NCBI GenBank assembly: GCA_026709935.1
Contig: JAPOSC010000034.1
Location: forward strand, 1 to 64,000
Length of the DNA: 64,000 nt
Source of the DNA: Thiotrichales bacterium
GTDB taxonomy: Bacteria; Pseudomonadota; Gammaproteobacteria; HK1
Direction of reading: 5' to 3'
Shown: piece by piece, positions 25,141 to 34,741 of the stretch
Layout of the letters: each line of letters opens with the position of its first letter
How positions within the stretch are numbered: position 1 is the stretch's first letter
Translations under genes and position numbers: made by a program
Notes under the pieces: model-generated
What the model was told of the DNA's origin: nothing
Seen by the model: the letters and a program-made list of their open reading frames with translations, nothing else
Database searches by the model: none

Positions 25141-26781
25141 CTACATGTTCGGATAGTTGGGTCCCCCCCCGCCCTCGGGGGTGATCCAGTGGATGTTCTG
25201 CGTCGGATCCTTGATGTCGCAGGTCTTGCAGTGTACGCAATTCTGCGCGTTGATTTGCAGCCTCGGCGCGCCCGATTCCCGGTCCACGATCTCGTATACG
25301 CCGGCCGGGCAGTAGCGCTGCTCCGGGGCGTCGTATTCGGCGAGATTGACCGCGATCGGCACCGCGTCATCCTTCAGGGTGAGGTGCACCGGCTGGTCTT
25401 CCTCGTGGTTCGTGTTCGAGAGGAAGACCGACGAGTTCCGGTCGAAGCTCACCACTCCGTCGGGCTTCGGGTACTCGATGCGCGGGCACTCGGACGCCTT
25501 CTTCAGTGCGGCATGGTCCGCATGGTGGTGCAGCGTCCACGGCGCCCTGCCCCGCAGCAGGTAGGTGTCGATCCCGGAGTAGAGCATCCCGCTCCACAGT
25601 CCCCAGCGAAACGATGGCCGCAGGTTGCGCACGCGGTGCAGTTCGTCCCACAGCCAGGTGCCTTCGAGCCGCGACCGGTAGTCAGCGACCTCCGTTGCCG
25701 AGGACGATTCGTCGCGCAGGGCGTCGAAGATCGCCTCCGCCGCGGTCATGCCGGACTTCATGGCGGTGTGCGTACCCTTGATCTTGGGCACGTTGAGGAA
25801 TCCGGCGGTATCGCCGACGAGCAGACCGCCCGGAAAGGTCAGCTTCGGAAGGGACTGGAGGCCGCCTTCGCTGATTGCGCGGGCGCCGTAGGCGATCCTC
25901 CGCCCGCCCTCGAAGGTGGGGCGGATCCGGGGGTGGGTCTTGAAGCGCTGGAACTCCTCGAACGGAGCGAGATGCGGGTTGGCGTAGTCGAGCCCGACCA
26001 CGAACCCCACCGCGACCTGGTGGTCCTCCAGGTGATAGAGGAACGAACCGCCGTAGGTGGAGCGGTCGAGCGGCCATCCAAGGGTGTGCACGACCAGCCC
26101 TTGCTCGTGCTTCGCAGGATCGACTTCCCACAGCTCCTTGATGCCGATCCCGTAGGTCTGCGGATCGACCCCGTGGCGGAGATCGAAGCGCTCGAACAGC
26201 GACTTGGTCAGGTGGCCGCGGCAGCCTTCGGCGAACACCGTGACCCGCGCGTGCAGCTCGACCCCCGGCTCGAAGCTCGGCTTCGGCTGCCCGTCGTTTC
26301 CTACTCCCATGTCCCGGGTGGCGACGCCCTTGACCGCGCCGTCTTCGTGGTAGAGCACCTCCGAGGCCGGAAAGCCCGGGAAGATCGAGACATCGAGCGC
26401 TTCGGCCTGCTCGCCGAGCCAGCGGCACAGGTTCCCGAGGCTGATGATGTAGTTGCCCTGGTTGTGCATCTGCGGTGGCGTCGGGAGCCGCACCGCGCCG
26501 CCCCGGGTCAGCAAGAAGAACCGGTCTTCACGCACGGGGGTGTGCAGGGGGGCGGGAGGGTCACGGTCCTTCCAGTCCGGGATCAGCTCGTCGAGCGAGC
26601 GCGGTTCCAGCACCGCGCCGGACAGGATGTGGGCGCCGACCTCGGAGCCTTTCTCGACGATGCAGATCGACAGGTCCGTGCCGTGCTCCTCGCAGAGCTG
26701 GCGGAGCCTGATCGCGGTCGCGAGTCCCGAAGGTCCCGCCCCGACGATGACCACATCGAACTCCATCGACTCGCGTTCCAT
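25141..26781 (-). CDS. etfD: Electron transfer flavoprotein-ubiquinone oxidoreductase
   Basis: A 546-residue membrane-associated iron-sulfur flavoprotein that reoxidises ETF and reduces ubiquinone. The FAD fold is [20 protein letters not shown], and [20 protein letters not shown] and SGMTAAEA belong to the flavin/quinone domain. The C-terminal 4Fe-4S ligands are in [10 protein letters not shown] and [22 protein letters not shown] 26781 follows GGGAGGAGC. It lies head-to-head with etfBA across 177 bp, and in line with the acyl-CoA dehydrogenase, so the complete route from acyl-CoA to quinone is assembled here. Length and motifs are complete. Confidence 0.95.
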   Translation of the reverse strand: MERESMEFDVVIVGAGPSGLATAIRLRQLCEEHGTDLSICIVEKGSEVGAHILSGAVLEPRSLDELIPDWKDRDPPAPLHTPVREDRFFLLTRGGAVRLPTPPQMHNQGNYIISLGNLCRWLGEQAEALDVSIFPGFPASEVLYHEDGAVKGVATRDMGVGNDGQPKPSFEPGVELHARVTVFAEGCRGHLTKSLFERFDLRHGVDPQTYGIGIKELWEVDPAKHEQGLVVHTLGWPLDRSTYGGSFLYHLEDHQVAVGFVVGLDYANPHLAPFEEFQRFKTHPRIRPTFEGGRRIAYGARAISEGGLQSLPKLTFPGGLLVGDTAGFLNVPKIKGTHTAMKSGMTAAEAIFDALRDESSSATEVADYRSRLEGTWLWDELHRVRNLRPSFRWGLWSGMLYSGIDTYLLRGRAPWTLHHHADHAALKKASECPRIEYPKPDGVVSFDRNSSVFLSNTNHEEDQPVHLTLKDDAVPIAVNLAEYDAPEQRYCPAGVYEIVDRESGAPRLQINAQNCVHCKTCDIKDPTQNIHWITPEGGGGPNYPNM

Positions 26782-26958
26782 GTCTGCTCCTCCCGACCGG
26801 ATCCGCGATGTCCCGGCGACATTGGGCATTTTCGTCGCGTCGTCGCGGGGGAGCAAGACGGCGCCGACGCCGCGCGTTGCGCGCCGTAGAGGTGGCCATT
26901 AAGCTTGCGCGTCTTTTTTCGGGTGCCCGAAACACTGGTGGCGCGAGGGACGTGGACG
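26782..26958. promoter_or_regulatory. Divergent promoter region between ETF-QO and etfBA
   Basis: A 177-bp spacer separates the divergently transcribed ETF-QO and etfB starts, so both promoters should lie here, giving coordinated expression. I cannot point to convincing -35/-10 pairs or an operator. Confidence 0.4.
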
Positions 26959-27708
26959 ATGAAGGTACTGGTCGCTGTCAAGCGGGTGATCGACTACAAC
27001 GTGAAGGTCCGAGTCAAGGCGGATCAGAGCGGTGTCGAACTCGCGAACGTGAAGATGTCGATGAACCCGTTCGACGAGATTGCGGTCGAGGAGGCGCTGC
27101 GGTTGCGGGAGGCGGGAAAGGCCGAGGAGGTGGTCGCGGTCTCGCTCGGGGCGCAGCCGTGCCAGGAGACGATCCGTACCGCCCTCGCCATGGGCGCCGA
27201 CCGCGGTATCCTCGTCCTCACCGAAGCGGCGCTCGAGCCGCTCGCCATCGCCAAGCTGATGAAGGCGCTCGTCGAGCGCGAGCAGCCCGGGCTGGTCATC
27301 ACCGGCAAGCAGTCGATCGACGGCGACAACACTCAGACCGGCCAGATGCTCGCCGCCCTGCTGGGCTGGCCGCAGGGAACGTTCGCATACCGGATTGAAA
27401 TCGACGACGGGGAGATGAACCTCACCCGCGAGATCGACGGGGGCCTGGAGACCGTTCGGCTCAGGATGCCCGCGGTGGTGACCACCGACCTGCGGCTCAA
27501 CGAGCCACGATTTGCATCCCTGCCCAATATCATGAAAGCGAAGAAGAAGCCCATCGACACCGTGACTCCGGAAGACCTCGGCGTCGATATCACCCCGCGG
27601 GTGAAGACGCTCCGGGTCACCGAGCCGCCGAAGCGGGATGCCGGCGTGCGGGTCGAGACAGTGGCCGATCTTGTCGATGTGCTGAAGAACGAAGCGAAGG
27701 TGATCTGA
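26959..27708 (+). CDS. etfB: Electron transfer flavoprotein subunit beta
   Basis: EtfB binds AMP and pairs with EtfA to carry electrons from acyl-CoA dehydrogenases to the quinone reductase. The 249-residue protein starts [20 protein letters not shown], contains [21 protein letters not shown] and [17 protein letters not shown] (AMP site), and carries the ETF beta signature around [20 protein letters not shown] then AKKKPI. ATG 26959 is preferred over the upstream in-frame start because the family begins there. The etfA start follows its stop without a gap. Confidence 0.95.
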   Translation: MKVLVAVKRVIDYNVKVRVKADQSGVELANVKMSMNPFDEIAVEEALRLREAGKAEEVVAVSLGAQPCQETIRTALAMGADRGILVLTEAALEPLAIAKLMKALVEREQPGLVITGKQSIDGDNTQTGQMLAALLGWPQGTFAYRIEIDDGEMNLTREIDGGLETVRLRMPAVVTTDLRLNEPRFASLPNIMKAKKKPIDTVTPEDLGVDITPRVKTLRVTEPPKRDAGVRVETVADLVDVLKNEAKVI

Positions 27709-28647
27709 ATGAGCGTCCTGGTTATCGCGGAACACGACAACGCCGCACTCGCTGCGGCCACCCTGAACACCATTGCCGCCGCCCGCGAGCTGGATGACGA
27801 CGTTCACGTGCTGGTCGCCGGCACCGGGTGCGCCGGGGCGGCGGACGCCGCGGCGAAGGTCGCCGGCGTTGGCAAGGTGCGTGTCGCGGACGACGCAGCT
27901 TATGCCAACCAGCTCGGGGAGAATCTTGCCGCCCTGATCGTGAGCATCGCGGGCGAGTACACCCATGTACTCGTCGCCGCTACCAAGGCCGGCAAGAACG
28001 TGCTCCCGCGAGCCGCGGCGTTGCTGGATGTGTCACCGATCTCGGACATCAGCGGCATCGAGTCGGCTGACACCTTCGTGCGCCCCATCTACGCCGGCAA
28101 CGCGATCGCCACCGTGCAGTCGAGCGATGCGATCAAGCTGCTCTCGGTCCGTGCGACTTCGTTCGAACCCGCCGCGGAGGAAGGCGGCGCCGCCGTGGTG
28201 GAGAACGTCGAAGCGGCGGGCGACAGCGGTCTGTCCACGTTCGTCGGGCAGGATCTCACGCAGTCCGAACGCCCCGAACTCACTTCCGCCCGCATCGTGA
28301 TCTCGGGCGGGCGCGGGATGCAGAACGGGGAGAACTTCGCGTTGCTGGAAGATGTCGCCGACAAGCTCGGGGCCGCGGTCGGCGCTTCCCGCGCCGCGGT
28401 CGACGCCGGATTCGTGCCCAACGACTATCAGGTCGGCCAGACCGGCAAGGTGGTGGCTCCCGACCTCTACATTGCGGTGGGGATCTCGGGCGCAATCCAG
28501 CATCTCGCCGGGATGAAGGAGAGCAAGGTGATCGTCGCCATCAACAAGGACGAGGAGGCGCCGATCTTTCAGGTCGCGGACTACGGCCTGGTGGCGGACC
28601 TGTTCGAAGCGGTGCCGGAGCTGAGCGCGGAGCTGTCGAAGTCCTGA
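27709..28647 (+). CDS. etfA: Electron transfer flavoprotein subunit alpha
   Basis: EtfA holds the redox-active FAD of the ETF heterodimer. The 312-residue protein shows the adenine nucleotide fold in the N-terminal domain and, in the C-terminal FAD domain, [40 protein letters not shown], then [26 protein letters not shown] and [20 protein letters not shown], which is the standard ETF alpha signature. It begins directly after etfB with no intervening base. The DNA after it is convergent with the peroxiredoxin gene. Confidence 0.95.
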   Translation: MSVLVIAEHDNAALAAATLNTIAAARELDDDVHVLVAGTGCAGAADAAAKVAGVGKVRVADDAAYANQLGENLAALIVSIAGEYTHVLVAATKAGKNVLPRAAALLDVSPISDISGIESADTFVRPIYAGNAIATVQSSDAIKLLSVRATSFEPAAEEGGAAVVENVEAAGDSGLSTFVGQDLTQSERPELTSARIVISGGRGMQNGENFALLEDVADKLGAAVGASRAAVDAGFVPNDYQVGQTGKVVAPDLYIAVGISGAIQHLAGMKESKVIVAINKDEEAPIFQVADYGLVADLFEAVPELSAELSKS

Positions 28648-28808
28648 CCGCGGTCCCGGCCCGAGTCCTTCAGGACGCCTCGGCCGGAGTCGAACATCAG
28701 CCTTTCCAGCCCCCTGTCGTGCCCGGCCCGCAAAATGGTGAAGTCTTGCGGGACGGGTTCCCCCGCGGCAGCCCGGTGCTGCCGCCACTCGGCTCGGGCT
28801 TCGGCTTG

Positions 28809-29288
28809 TCAGAGCAGGTCGAGCACCGATTCCGCGCCGGATTTTTCGAGCGGGAGGCCTTCGTCGAGAAGCAGGTGGGTGACCACGCCGTCCTCGACCA
28901 CCATCGCGTAGCGCCGGGAGCGCACGCCGATACCGTGGTTGACGAGATCGAAGTCGAGGCCCGCCGCCCGAGCGAACTCTGCGTTGCCGTCGGCGACCAT
29001 GTGGATGGCGTCAGCGTTCTGTGCCTTGCCCCACGCGTCCATCACGAAGGCATCGTTGACCGAGATGCACACGATGTCGTCGACCCCCGTGGCCTTGATC
29101 CTGTCGGCGTTGGCGACGAAGCCGGGCAGGTGCGCGGCCGAGCATGTCGGCGTGAATGCTCCGGGCACCGCGAACATCACGACCTTCTTTCCGGCGAACA
29201 GCTCATCGCTGGTGACCCCGCCGGGCCCGCTCTCCGTCATGTGGGCGAGATTCACGCTCGGAACCTTGTCTCCAACCTGGATCGTCAT
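28809..29288 (-). CDS. Peroxiredoxin, Prx5 (type II/AHP1) group
   Basis: A 159-residue thiol peroxidase. The peroxidatic cysteine lies in VPGAFTPTCSAAHLPGF, a motif typical of the Prx5 group, and the arginine that completes the active site lies in IGVRSRRYAMVVEDG. No second resolving cysteine is obvious in the tail, so it probably works with glutathione or glutaredoxin as a 1-Cys enzyme, which is known for several bacterial members. ATG 29288 (MTIQVGDKVP) matches the family; the frame upstream to 29363 is not homologous. It is a single gene convergent with etfA. Confidence 0.9.
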   Translation of the reverse strand: MTIQVGDKVPSVNLAHMTESGPGGVTSDELFAGKKVVMFAVPGAFTPTCSAAHLPGFVANADRIKATGVDDIVCISVNDAFVMDAWGKAQNADAIHMVADGNAEFARAAGLDFDLVNHGIGVRSRRYAMVVEDGVVTHLLLDEGLPLEKSGAESVLDLL

Positions 29289-29506
29289 TGTCGTTCGTCC
29301 TCGATTGTTTGCGGAGTAGGGGATTTTCGAAGAAATGGCTTCATGCTCGCGACCGGGTCGCACCAGCGCGGTGACCGAGGCGCAGTGACTGATTCGAGTC
29401 GTACATCACGCCACGGCCGACGGCGGACAATCTTCGCCCGGCGGTGCGAGCGCGACAAGTGCCGATCGTGACCCGTTGTGGCTTGCGACGGCCCGAGTTT
29501 GTGGAT

Positions 29507-30460
29507 TCAGCCGACGTAGCGGCCGAGCCGCACCGCCGACTCCCCGCGGCGTAGCCGTCGCGACGGCATGATGAGGACGCACTCCGGGTACGGAGTGCGG
29601 ACCGTGCGCTCTCCGTCCCAGCCGATGATGGTGCCCTCGTCGGGGATGACTTCCATGCCCTCGTAGTCCTCCACGAACCGGAAACGGTCGCTCTCGATGG
29701 TGACCGGCCCGCTGACCTCGATGATGCGCTGCACCGCCGGCGCCGCCCGCGGCAACCGTTCCGTCGCCCAATCCAACGCCACGACCCCGGTGCACGCCAG
29801 GAACCTCAATGCCACGTCGATGGCGACCTCTTCCGTCCCGCGTGTCCAGTGCTGCCCGCACTCGACGAGCAGGGCGTTGCCGGCGCTTTCCGGATTGCTG
29901 AACCGCGCGTAGTCGCGCATTCGGGTGCCGGCGGTGTGCCCCGCGTCGCATACCACAAGGGTCGGTGCTCCCACATCGAGGGCGAGCCGCCGGCCCTTGT
30001 CCAGAGGACCCGCGAGCATCAGCGGCGGGTTCGTGTGATGCATGGAATGGATGTCGAGCAGCAGGTCCACGGTGTCTATCAGGTGGCGGACCTCCCGCGC
30101 CCGGCGAAGCTCGACGCTGTCGCGAGGCCCATCGAGCACCTCGGCGGACCAGACTCGATTGAAGTCCTCGTCGACATGGCGGGAAGCGGCGGGGTTCGCG
30201 GGGTCGAACCGAGCGTATGCGGCCACGTTCATGAAGGCCAGGGTGAGCTTCCCTCGCTCGGGGCGGACTTCCTCGCGCACGAGGTAGTCGAGTGCATGCG
30301 CGCCGCACAGCTCGTTGCCGTGTACCAGCGCGCTCAGCATCACGTGCGGTCCGGGCGCTCCGCTGTCGAGCGTCGTCACGAAGTCGATGCCGGTGTTACT
30401 CCGACGATACGGCGTGATGTCGAGGGCGCTCAGCTCGACCGGGTACGAATTCGGGGTCAT
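29507..30460 (-). CDS. Succinylglutamate desuccinylase/aspartoacylase family hydrolase
   Basis: A 317-residue zinc hydrolase of the AstE/AspA (M14-like) family. Metal ligands are in MLSALVHGNELCGAHALDYL (HxxE) and LLDIHSMHHTN (the third ligand His), with the catalytic glutamate region near NALLVECGQHW. Members remove acyl groups from N-acylated amino acids or related compounds. It is divergent from the molybdenum oxidoreductase across 249 bp and is likely part of the same regulon: an N-acyl substrate could be imported by the TRAP system and trimmed. That link is inference from gene order. The lid and C-terminal barrel of aspartoacylases seem present. Confidence 0.8.
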   Translation of the reverse strand: MTPNSYPVELSALDITPYRRSNTGIDFVTTLDSGAPGPHVMLSALVHGNELCGAHALDYLVREEVRPERGKLTLAFMNVAAYARFDPANPAASRHVDEDFNRVWSAEVLDGPRDSVELRRAREVRHLIDTVDLLLDIHSMHHTNPPLMLAGPLDKGRRLALDVGAPTLVVCDAGHTAGTRMRDYARFSNPESAGNALLVECGQHWTRGTEEVAIDVALRFLACTGVVALDWATERLPRAAPAVQRIIEVSGPVTIESDRFRFVEDYEGMEVIPDEGTIIGWDGERTVRTPYPECVLIMPSRRLRRGESAVRLGRYVG

Positions 30461-30609
30461 GTCCGCGGCTCGATTCGATGGATTGTTCCGACGAACGGCC
30501 GCCGGGTGGGAAATACGCCATCATCGATACAACATGCAGAGTGCCAGTCGCACGCAATGCCATGCAATACCGGCGCCGCGGTTGCCAGCATGAATGTCCG
30601 CTCCGAATG

Positions 30610-30623
30610 TTGACGAATGTCAA
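30610..30623. promoter_or_regulatory. Candidate TetR-type operator
   Basis: TTGAC-GAAT-GTCAA is a perfect 5-bp inverted repeat with a four-base centre, in the AT-rich spacer between the divergent hydrolase and oxidoreductase genes. GAATGT occurs three times here (30592, 30605, 30615). The TetR regulator at the end of the downstream cluster is the natural candidate to bind it. Confidence 0.4.
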
Positions 30624-30709
30624 AGTAGTAAGTAAATTTTTCATTAACAACAGATGACGTTACGACGTTTTTCCGTGACGATACACAGCAACGGGGAGAA
30701 ATCCACGCA

Positions 30710-33517
30710 ATGAGTTTGGAAACGAGGAACGGCTGTCGATTGCTGGTAAACGGAGAAAGCGTCTCGGTGAATCCCGGTTCGGCGACGCTGCTCGACGTCC
30801 TGCGCGACGACCTCGATCTCACAGGCACGAAAAAAGCGTGTGACAACGGCGAGTGCGGTAGCTGCATCGTGCTCATGCGAGGCAAGCCGACCAAAGCATG
30901 TCTGCTCCCGGCTCGGCGTGCGGCAGACAAGGACATCGTGACCATCGAGGGGTTGGCGCCGGACGCACGCGTCTTGAAGGCCGAGGATGACCTGTCGGTG
31001 CTGCACCCGTTGCAGCAGGCATTCCTCGTCAAGGGTGCGACGCAGTGCGGCTTCTGCATTCCCGGCATGATTCTCAAGGCGCATTCGCTCCTGCGGAGCA
31101 AACCCGATCCGACTCGCGCCGAAATCGTCAAGAGCCTCTCGAAGAACCTGTGCCGTTGCACTGGCTACACCAAGATCATTGAGGCGGTCGAATACGCGGC
31201 CGAGCTCATCCGATCAGGCGAGTCGGCGGCCGAGCCTCCACGTGCCAACGGCCATGCAGTCGGTGTCAGCGTGGCGCGGTTCGACAGCCCGGCCACCGTG
31301 AACGGAGCGGCGAAGTACGGAGCCGACCTGAAGATGCAGGGGATGCTCCACGGGAAGCTGCTGCGCAGCCGTCACCATCACGCGCGCATTTTGTCCATCG
31401 ACGTGAGTGAGGCGGTCAGAATGCCGGGAGTGGAAGCGGTCGTGACGGCAGACGATATACCGGGAACTCCTTACCTGCCCAACTGTCAGCCGCAGGTCTT
31501 CGTGTTTCCACGCGACCGCATCCGCTTCAAGGGGGAAGCACTCGCCGGCGTGGCGGCCGTCTCGGAGGAGGTTGCGGCGGCTGCGCTGGAGAAGATTCGT
31601 GTCGAGGTGGAGGTGCTGCCGCATGCAGTGGAGATCGGCGAGGCCGCCGACCCTTCGGCGACACCCCTCTACGATCATTCGCCGCGCGTTTCTCCGTCCG
31701 AGGAAATTAGTTGCGGAGATATCGGGAAGGGCTTCGCCGAAGCAGATGTCATCGTCGACAACGAGTACACCGTACCCGTTCGCGAACATGCGGCGATGGA
31801 GCCCGAATCCGCGCTCGCCTGCGAAGAGAACGGCCAGGTCGTCATCAGGACCGGGCTCTATCATGCGTTCGTGCAGGGGACCGAATCCATAGCGAACAAC
31901 CTTGGGCTCTCACCCGGCGAAGTGCGCATCGTATGCCCGGCGATGGGCGGCAATTTCGGCACTCGCGGGGACACCCTGATCGCAGTCGCTTCCGCGATGC
32001 TTGCACGCAAGACCGGCCGGCCGGTGAGAATGGTGTTCTCCCGCGAGGAATCCATCCTCGGCTCGTGTAAGGCTCCCTCCGTCAACATGCGCTATCGCAC
32101 CGGTGCAACACGTGACGGACGCATCGTGGCGGTCGACGCGGAGGTCATGCACGGCGCGGGAAGCTGGGCACCATTTCTCGTCGATCGCACCACCCGCGGA
32201 GTCGAGCTCTGCTACTACGAGACTCTGGGGGCCCTGCTCTCACACGTCACCGGTCCCTACGAGATCGAGAACGTCCGAGCCCGCGCCTGGGACGTTCTGA
32301 CCAACGGCCCACGGTACGTGCCTCTTCGCGGCACCAATGCGAACTACCTGCCGCTGGCCTACGAATCGCAAGTCGATCTGGTCGCTGAGCGGCTCGGCCT
32401 CGATCCACTCGATGTTCGGTTACGTAACGCTATTCGTCCCGGATCCAGAACCCACTTCGGTCAACGGCTCACCGAGAGCGTCTCGATGGTGAAGGAACTC
32501 GAGACGCTGCGCCCGCACTACGAGGCGGCCCGGCAGCGGCTCGCACACCGCCGCGCCGCCGCGTGCGGAGCTTGGCGACCCGGACTCGGAATTGCCTGTG
32601 GGTGGCGCAACATCGGCTACTTCAAATCGCCCATTTCGGCCGGCTGCGAACTCGACCCCGAGGGCTCCGTGCACGTTATGGCAGGAACTGTCGAGCAGGG
32701 CCAGGGACCCACCACACAGTTCGCCCAGATTGCAGCCAACGCGGTCGGGGTTCCGATGAATGCAATGCGGGTCACTCTGGGCGACACCACCGCCGCGCCC
32801 TATCCGGTTCCGACATTCAGTTCGATCACGACGGTCGGTACCGGAAAGGCGGTGCAGATGGCGGCGGAGAAGCTCCGAGCCCAAATCTGTCGGGCTGCGG
32901 CCGAACTGCTCCAGTCGGATGCGGACCAGGTGACGATCAGTGGGTCAATGGCGCATCTCGTATCGGAGCCCGAAACAGGGGTCTCTCTCGAAGAGATCGC
33001 GAGACATTTCGCCGTGCACGGCCTCTCCAGCCTGTCGGAAGCTGCCCTTGAATGGAGCGGCGAGGCACCGACCATTCTGTACGGCTACAACGCCGGGCTG
33101 ATCGAACTGGAAGTGAACACCGACACCGGGCAGGTGCGGCTGCTCAATCACGTAAACGTCTGTGACCCCGGCACGCGAATCAATCCTCTCGCGGTTGAGG
33201 GGCAGATAGACGGCGCCATCGCGTTCGGGGTGGGGTTCGCTCTGTCCGAGCGGTTTCACCCGGACGTTCCGGCAACGCTCGAAGACTATGGACTGCCCTC
33301 GACCGTTGACGTACCGGATTCGACGACCCGTCTCTACATCGAAGACCCGCTGGAACGGGGGCCGTTCGGGGCAAAGAGCATGGCGGAGCACCCCGGAATA
33401 TCGGTAATTCCCGCCATCGTCAGCGCGATTGCCAGCGCTACCGGTGCCCGGGTACGCGACATCCCGGCGACGCCGGATCGAATCAGGGCCGCACTCGCGG
33501 CTCGGGAAACCGGCTGA
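30710..33517 (+). CDS. Fused 2Fe-2S / molybdopterin xanthine dehydrogenase-family oxidoreductase
   Basis: A 935-residue protein joining an N-terminal 2Fe-2S module to a large molybdenum module, without a separate FAD domain or FAD subunit gene nearby. The first cluster cysteines are in KKACDNGECGSC and PTKACLL, the second in ATQCGFCIPGM and NLCRCTGYTK. The molybdenum part begins about residue 195 (ATVNGAAKYGADLKMQGMLH), has NFGTRGD and EQGQGPTTQFAQIA, and ends with the region holding the active-site glutamate, RGPFGAKSMAEHPGISVI (usual form GAKGVGEP). It hydroxylates a purine, N-heteroaromatic or aldehyde substrate. The acceptor is unknown since FAD is absent. GGGGAG lies before ATG 30710. 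It is the head of a cluster with a TRAP transporter and TetR. Confidence 0.88.
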   Translation: MSLETRNGCRLLVNGESVSVNPGSATLLDVLRDDLDLTGTKKACDNGECGSCIVLMRGKPTKACLLPARRAADKDIVTIEGLAPDARVLKAEDDLSVLHPLQQAFLVKGATQCGFCIPGMILKAHSLLRSKPDPTRAEIVKSLSKNLCRCTGYTKIIEAVEYAAELIRSGESAAEPPRANGHAVGVSVARFDSPATVNGAAKYGADLKMQGMLHGKLLRSRHHHARILSIDVSEAVRMPGVEAVVTADDIPGTPYLPNCQPQVFVFPRDRIRFKGEALAGVAAVSEEVAAAALEKIRVEVEVLPHAVEIGEAADPSATPLYDHSPRVSPSEEISCGDIGKGFAEADVIVDNEYTVPVREHAAMEPESALACEENGQVVIRTGLYHAFVQGTESIANNLGLSPGEVRIVCPAMGGNFGTRGDTLIAVASAMLARKTGRPVRMVFSREESILGSCKAPSVNMRYRTGATRDGRIVAVDAEVMHGAGSWAPFLVDRTTRGVELCYYETLGALLSHVTGPYEIENVRARAWDVLTNGPRYVPLRGTNANYLPLAYESQVDLVAERLGLDPLDVRLRNAIRPGSRTHFGQRLTESVSMVKELETLRPHYEAARQRLAHRRAAACGAWRPGLGIACGWRNIGYFKSPISAGCELDPEGSVHVMAGTVEQGQGPTTQFAQIAANAVGVPMNAMRVTLGDTTAAPYPVPTFSSITTVGTGKAVQMAAEKLRAQICRAAAELLQSDADQVTISGSMAHLVSEPETGVSLEEIARHFAVHGLSSLSEAALEWSGEAPTILYGYNAGLIELEVNTDTGQVRLLNHVNVCDPGTRINPLAVEGQIDGAIAFGVGFALSERFHPDVPATLEDYGLPSTVDVPDSTTRLYIEDPLERGPFGAKSMAEHPGISVIPAIVSAIASATGARVRDIPATPDRIRAALAARETG

Positions 33518-33609
33518 AACACGCGCTGGCACGGCCTTCGTGTTACTCCAGCCATATCGGAGTACGCCTATGCGGGTGGGCACCGCAACTTCACATGGGG
33601 ATGACTGTC

Positions 33610-34635
33610 ATGAAGAAAATCCGCACGCAGAGAAAGCGCCTGAGTCGTCGTACTTTCGTCAAGCAAACCGGCGCTGTGACCGGGGCGGCCGCTCTTTTCG
33701 GGACGCGGGCGCCGGCGTTTGCCGCGGGCAAGCACAAGTTGCGCTACATCGCATTCATCAACCGAAACACGGTCTGGGGGAAACCTTATGACTTCCTCGC
33801 CCAGGAAGTTGATCGGATGTCGGGAGGCGAGCTGGAGATCGAGTACGCGGGTGGCTCGGACGTGATTGGTGGCTTCGACGCGCCGGAAGCGGTCGCAAAC
33901 GGTGTCTTCGACATGAGCCACTCGGCCAATGCGTACTTCGCAGGAGCCATGCCGTCGTCCATCTCTCTCGCGAGCGGATCCGCGTCGGTGGACGCACTGC
34001 GGGAATCCGGCGCCATCGATGCCTACGCGGACATTCTCATGAAGCAGCGCGGTGTGATGCTGCTCGGCATCCCGCTCACCGGCGTGGGCTACGTGTTTCA
34101 GGTACGCGGCCGCCCAGACTCGCTGGCTTACTTCAAAGGCAAGAAGATCCGCTCCATCCCGCTCTACGATCCGATTCTGCAGGCACTGGGAGCGACTCCC
34201 GTCACTACGTCGCCAGCCGAAGCCTACACCGCGATGGAGCGCGGGGTGGTCGACGGGCTAGGGTGGCCCGACATCGGACTGCTGGACTTCAAGTTCTACG
34301 AGCAGGCGAAGTACATCATGGCGCCGACCTTCTACTCGCTACGCACCGTCACCCTACTCAATCCGAACTCCTATCAGCGGCTACCCGCCCCGCTACAGGA
34401 CATCCTGATCAAGGCGTCGCATTCCGCCGATGCCATCGGTAATCAGTGGGCCAAGGAGAAACGGGCAGCGGAGCACGCGGAGATGGAGAGGCACGGTGTC
34501 GAAATCGTTTCTCTGTCCGAAGCGGAATCGAAGCAGTTCGTCGACCTCACCGAGGAGATGCTCTGGTCGAAGATTCACGAGCTTGCTCCGGAAGACGCGA
34601 ATCGCCTGAGACCCCTTTTCAAACAGGCAGGCTGA
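33610..34635 (+). CDS. dctP: TRAP transporter solute receptor, DctP family
   Basis: A 341-residue periplasmic receptor of a tripartite ATP-independent transporter. The N-terminus has a twin-arginine signal (KRLSRRTFVKQTGAVTG) with processing after AFAAG. The body shows the DctP-type strands LRYIAFINRNTVWGKPYDFL, then VANGVFDMSHSANAYFAGAM, and VTTSPAEAYTAMERGVVDGL, the usual pocket helix with the carboxylate-binding arginine nearby (KIRSIP). I prefer ATG 33610, which has GGGG spaced about eight bases upstream, over ATG 33595 or 33601. The ligand is probably an organic acid or the oxidoreductase substrate. A strong hairpin follows it before dctQ. Confidence 0.9.
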   Translation: MKKIRTQRKRLSRRTFVKQTGAVTGAAALFGTRAPAFAAGKHKLRYIAFINRNTVWGKPYDFLAQEVDRMSGGELEIEYAGGSDVIGGFDAPEAVANGVFDMSHSANAYFAGAMPSSISLASGSASVDALRESGAIDAYADILMKQRGVMLLGIPLTGVGYVFQVRGRPDSLAYFKGKKIRSIPLYDPILQALGATPVTTSPAEAYTAMERGVVDGLGWPDIGLLDFKFYEQAKYIMAPTFYSLRTVTLLNPNSYQRLPAPLQDILIKASHSADAIGNQWAKEKRAAEHAEMERHGVEIVSLSEAESKQFVDLTEEMLWSKIHELAPEDANRLRPLFKQAG

Positions 34636-34661
34636 GTCAGCGAACGCCCAGGTGCTCAATC

Positions 34662-34707
34662 GCCATACGGCGGGTCCGAACCGCACGGCTTGGACCCGCC
34701 GTATGGC
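34662..34707 (+). promoter_or_regulatory. 16-bp intercistronic hairpin between dctP and dctQ
   Basis: A perfect 16-bp inverted repeat (GCCATACGGCGGGTCC at 34662-34677 and its complement at 34692-34707) with a 14-base loop lies in the spacer between the receptor and the small membrane subunit. Such hairpins stabilise upstream mRNA or attenuate transcription, giving an excess of the receptor over the membrane subunits. No T-run follows, so it is not a simple terminator. Confidence 0.8.
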
Positions 34708-34741
34708 ATGAAGGACGGCAGCGGACGTCGAGAACGTGCCA

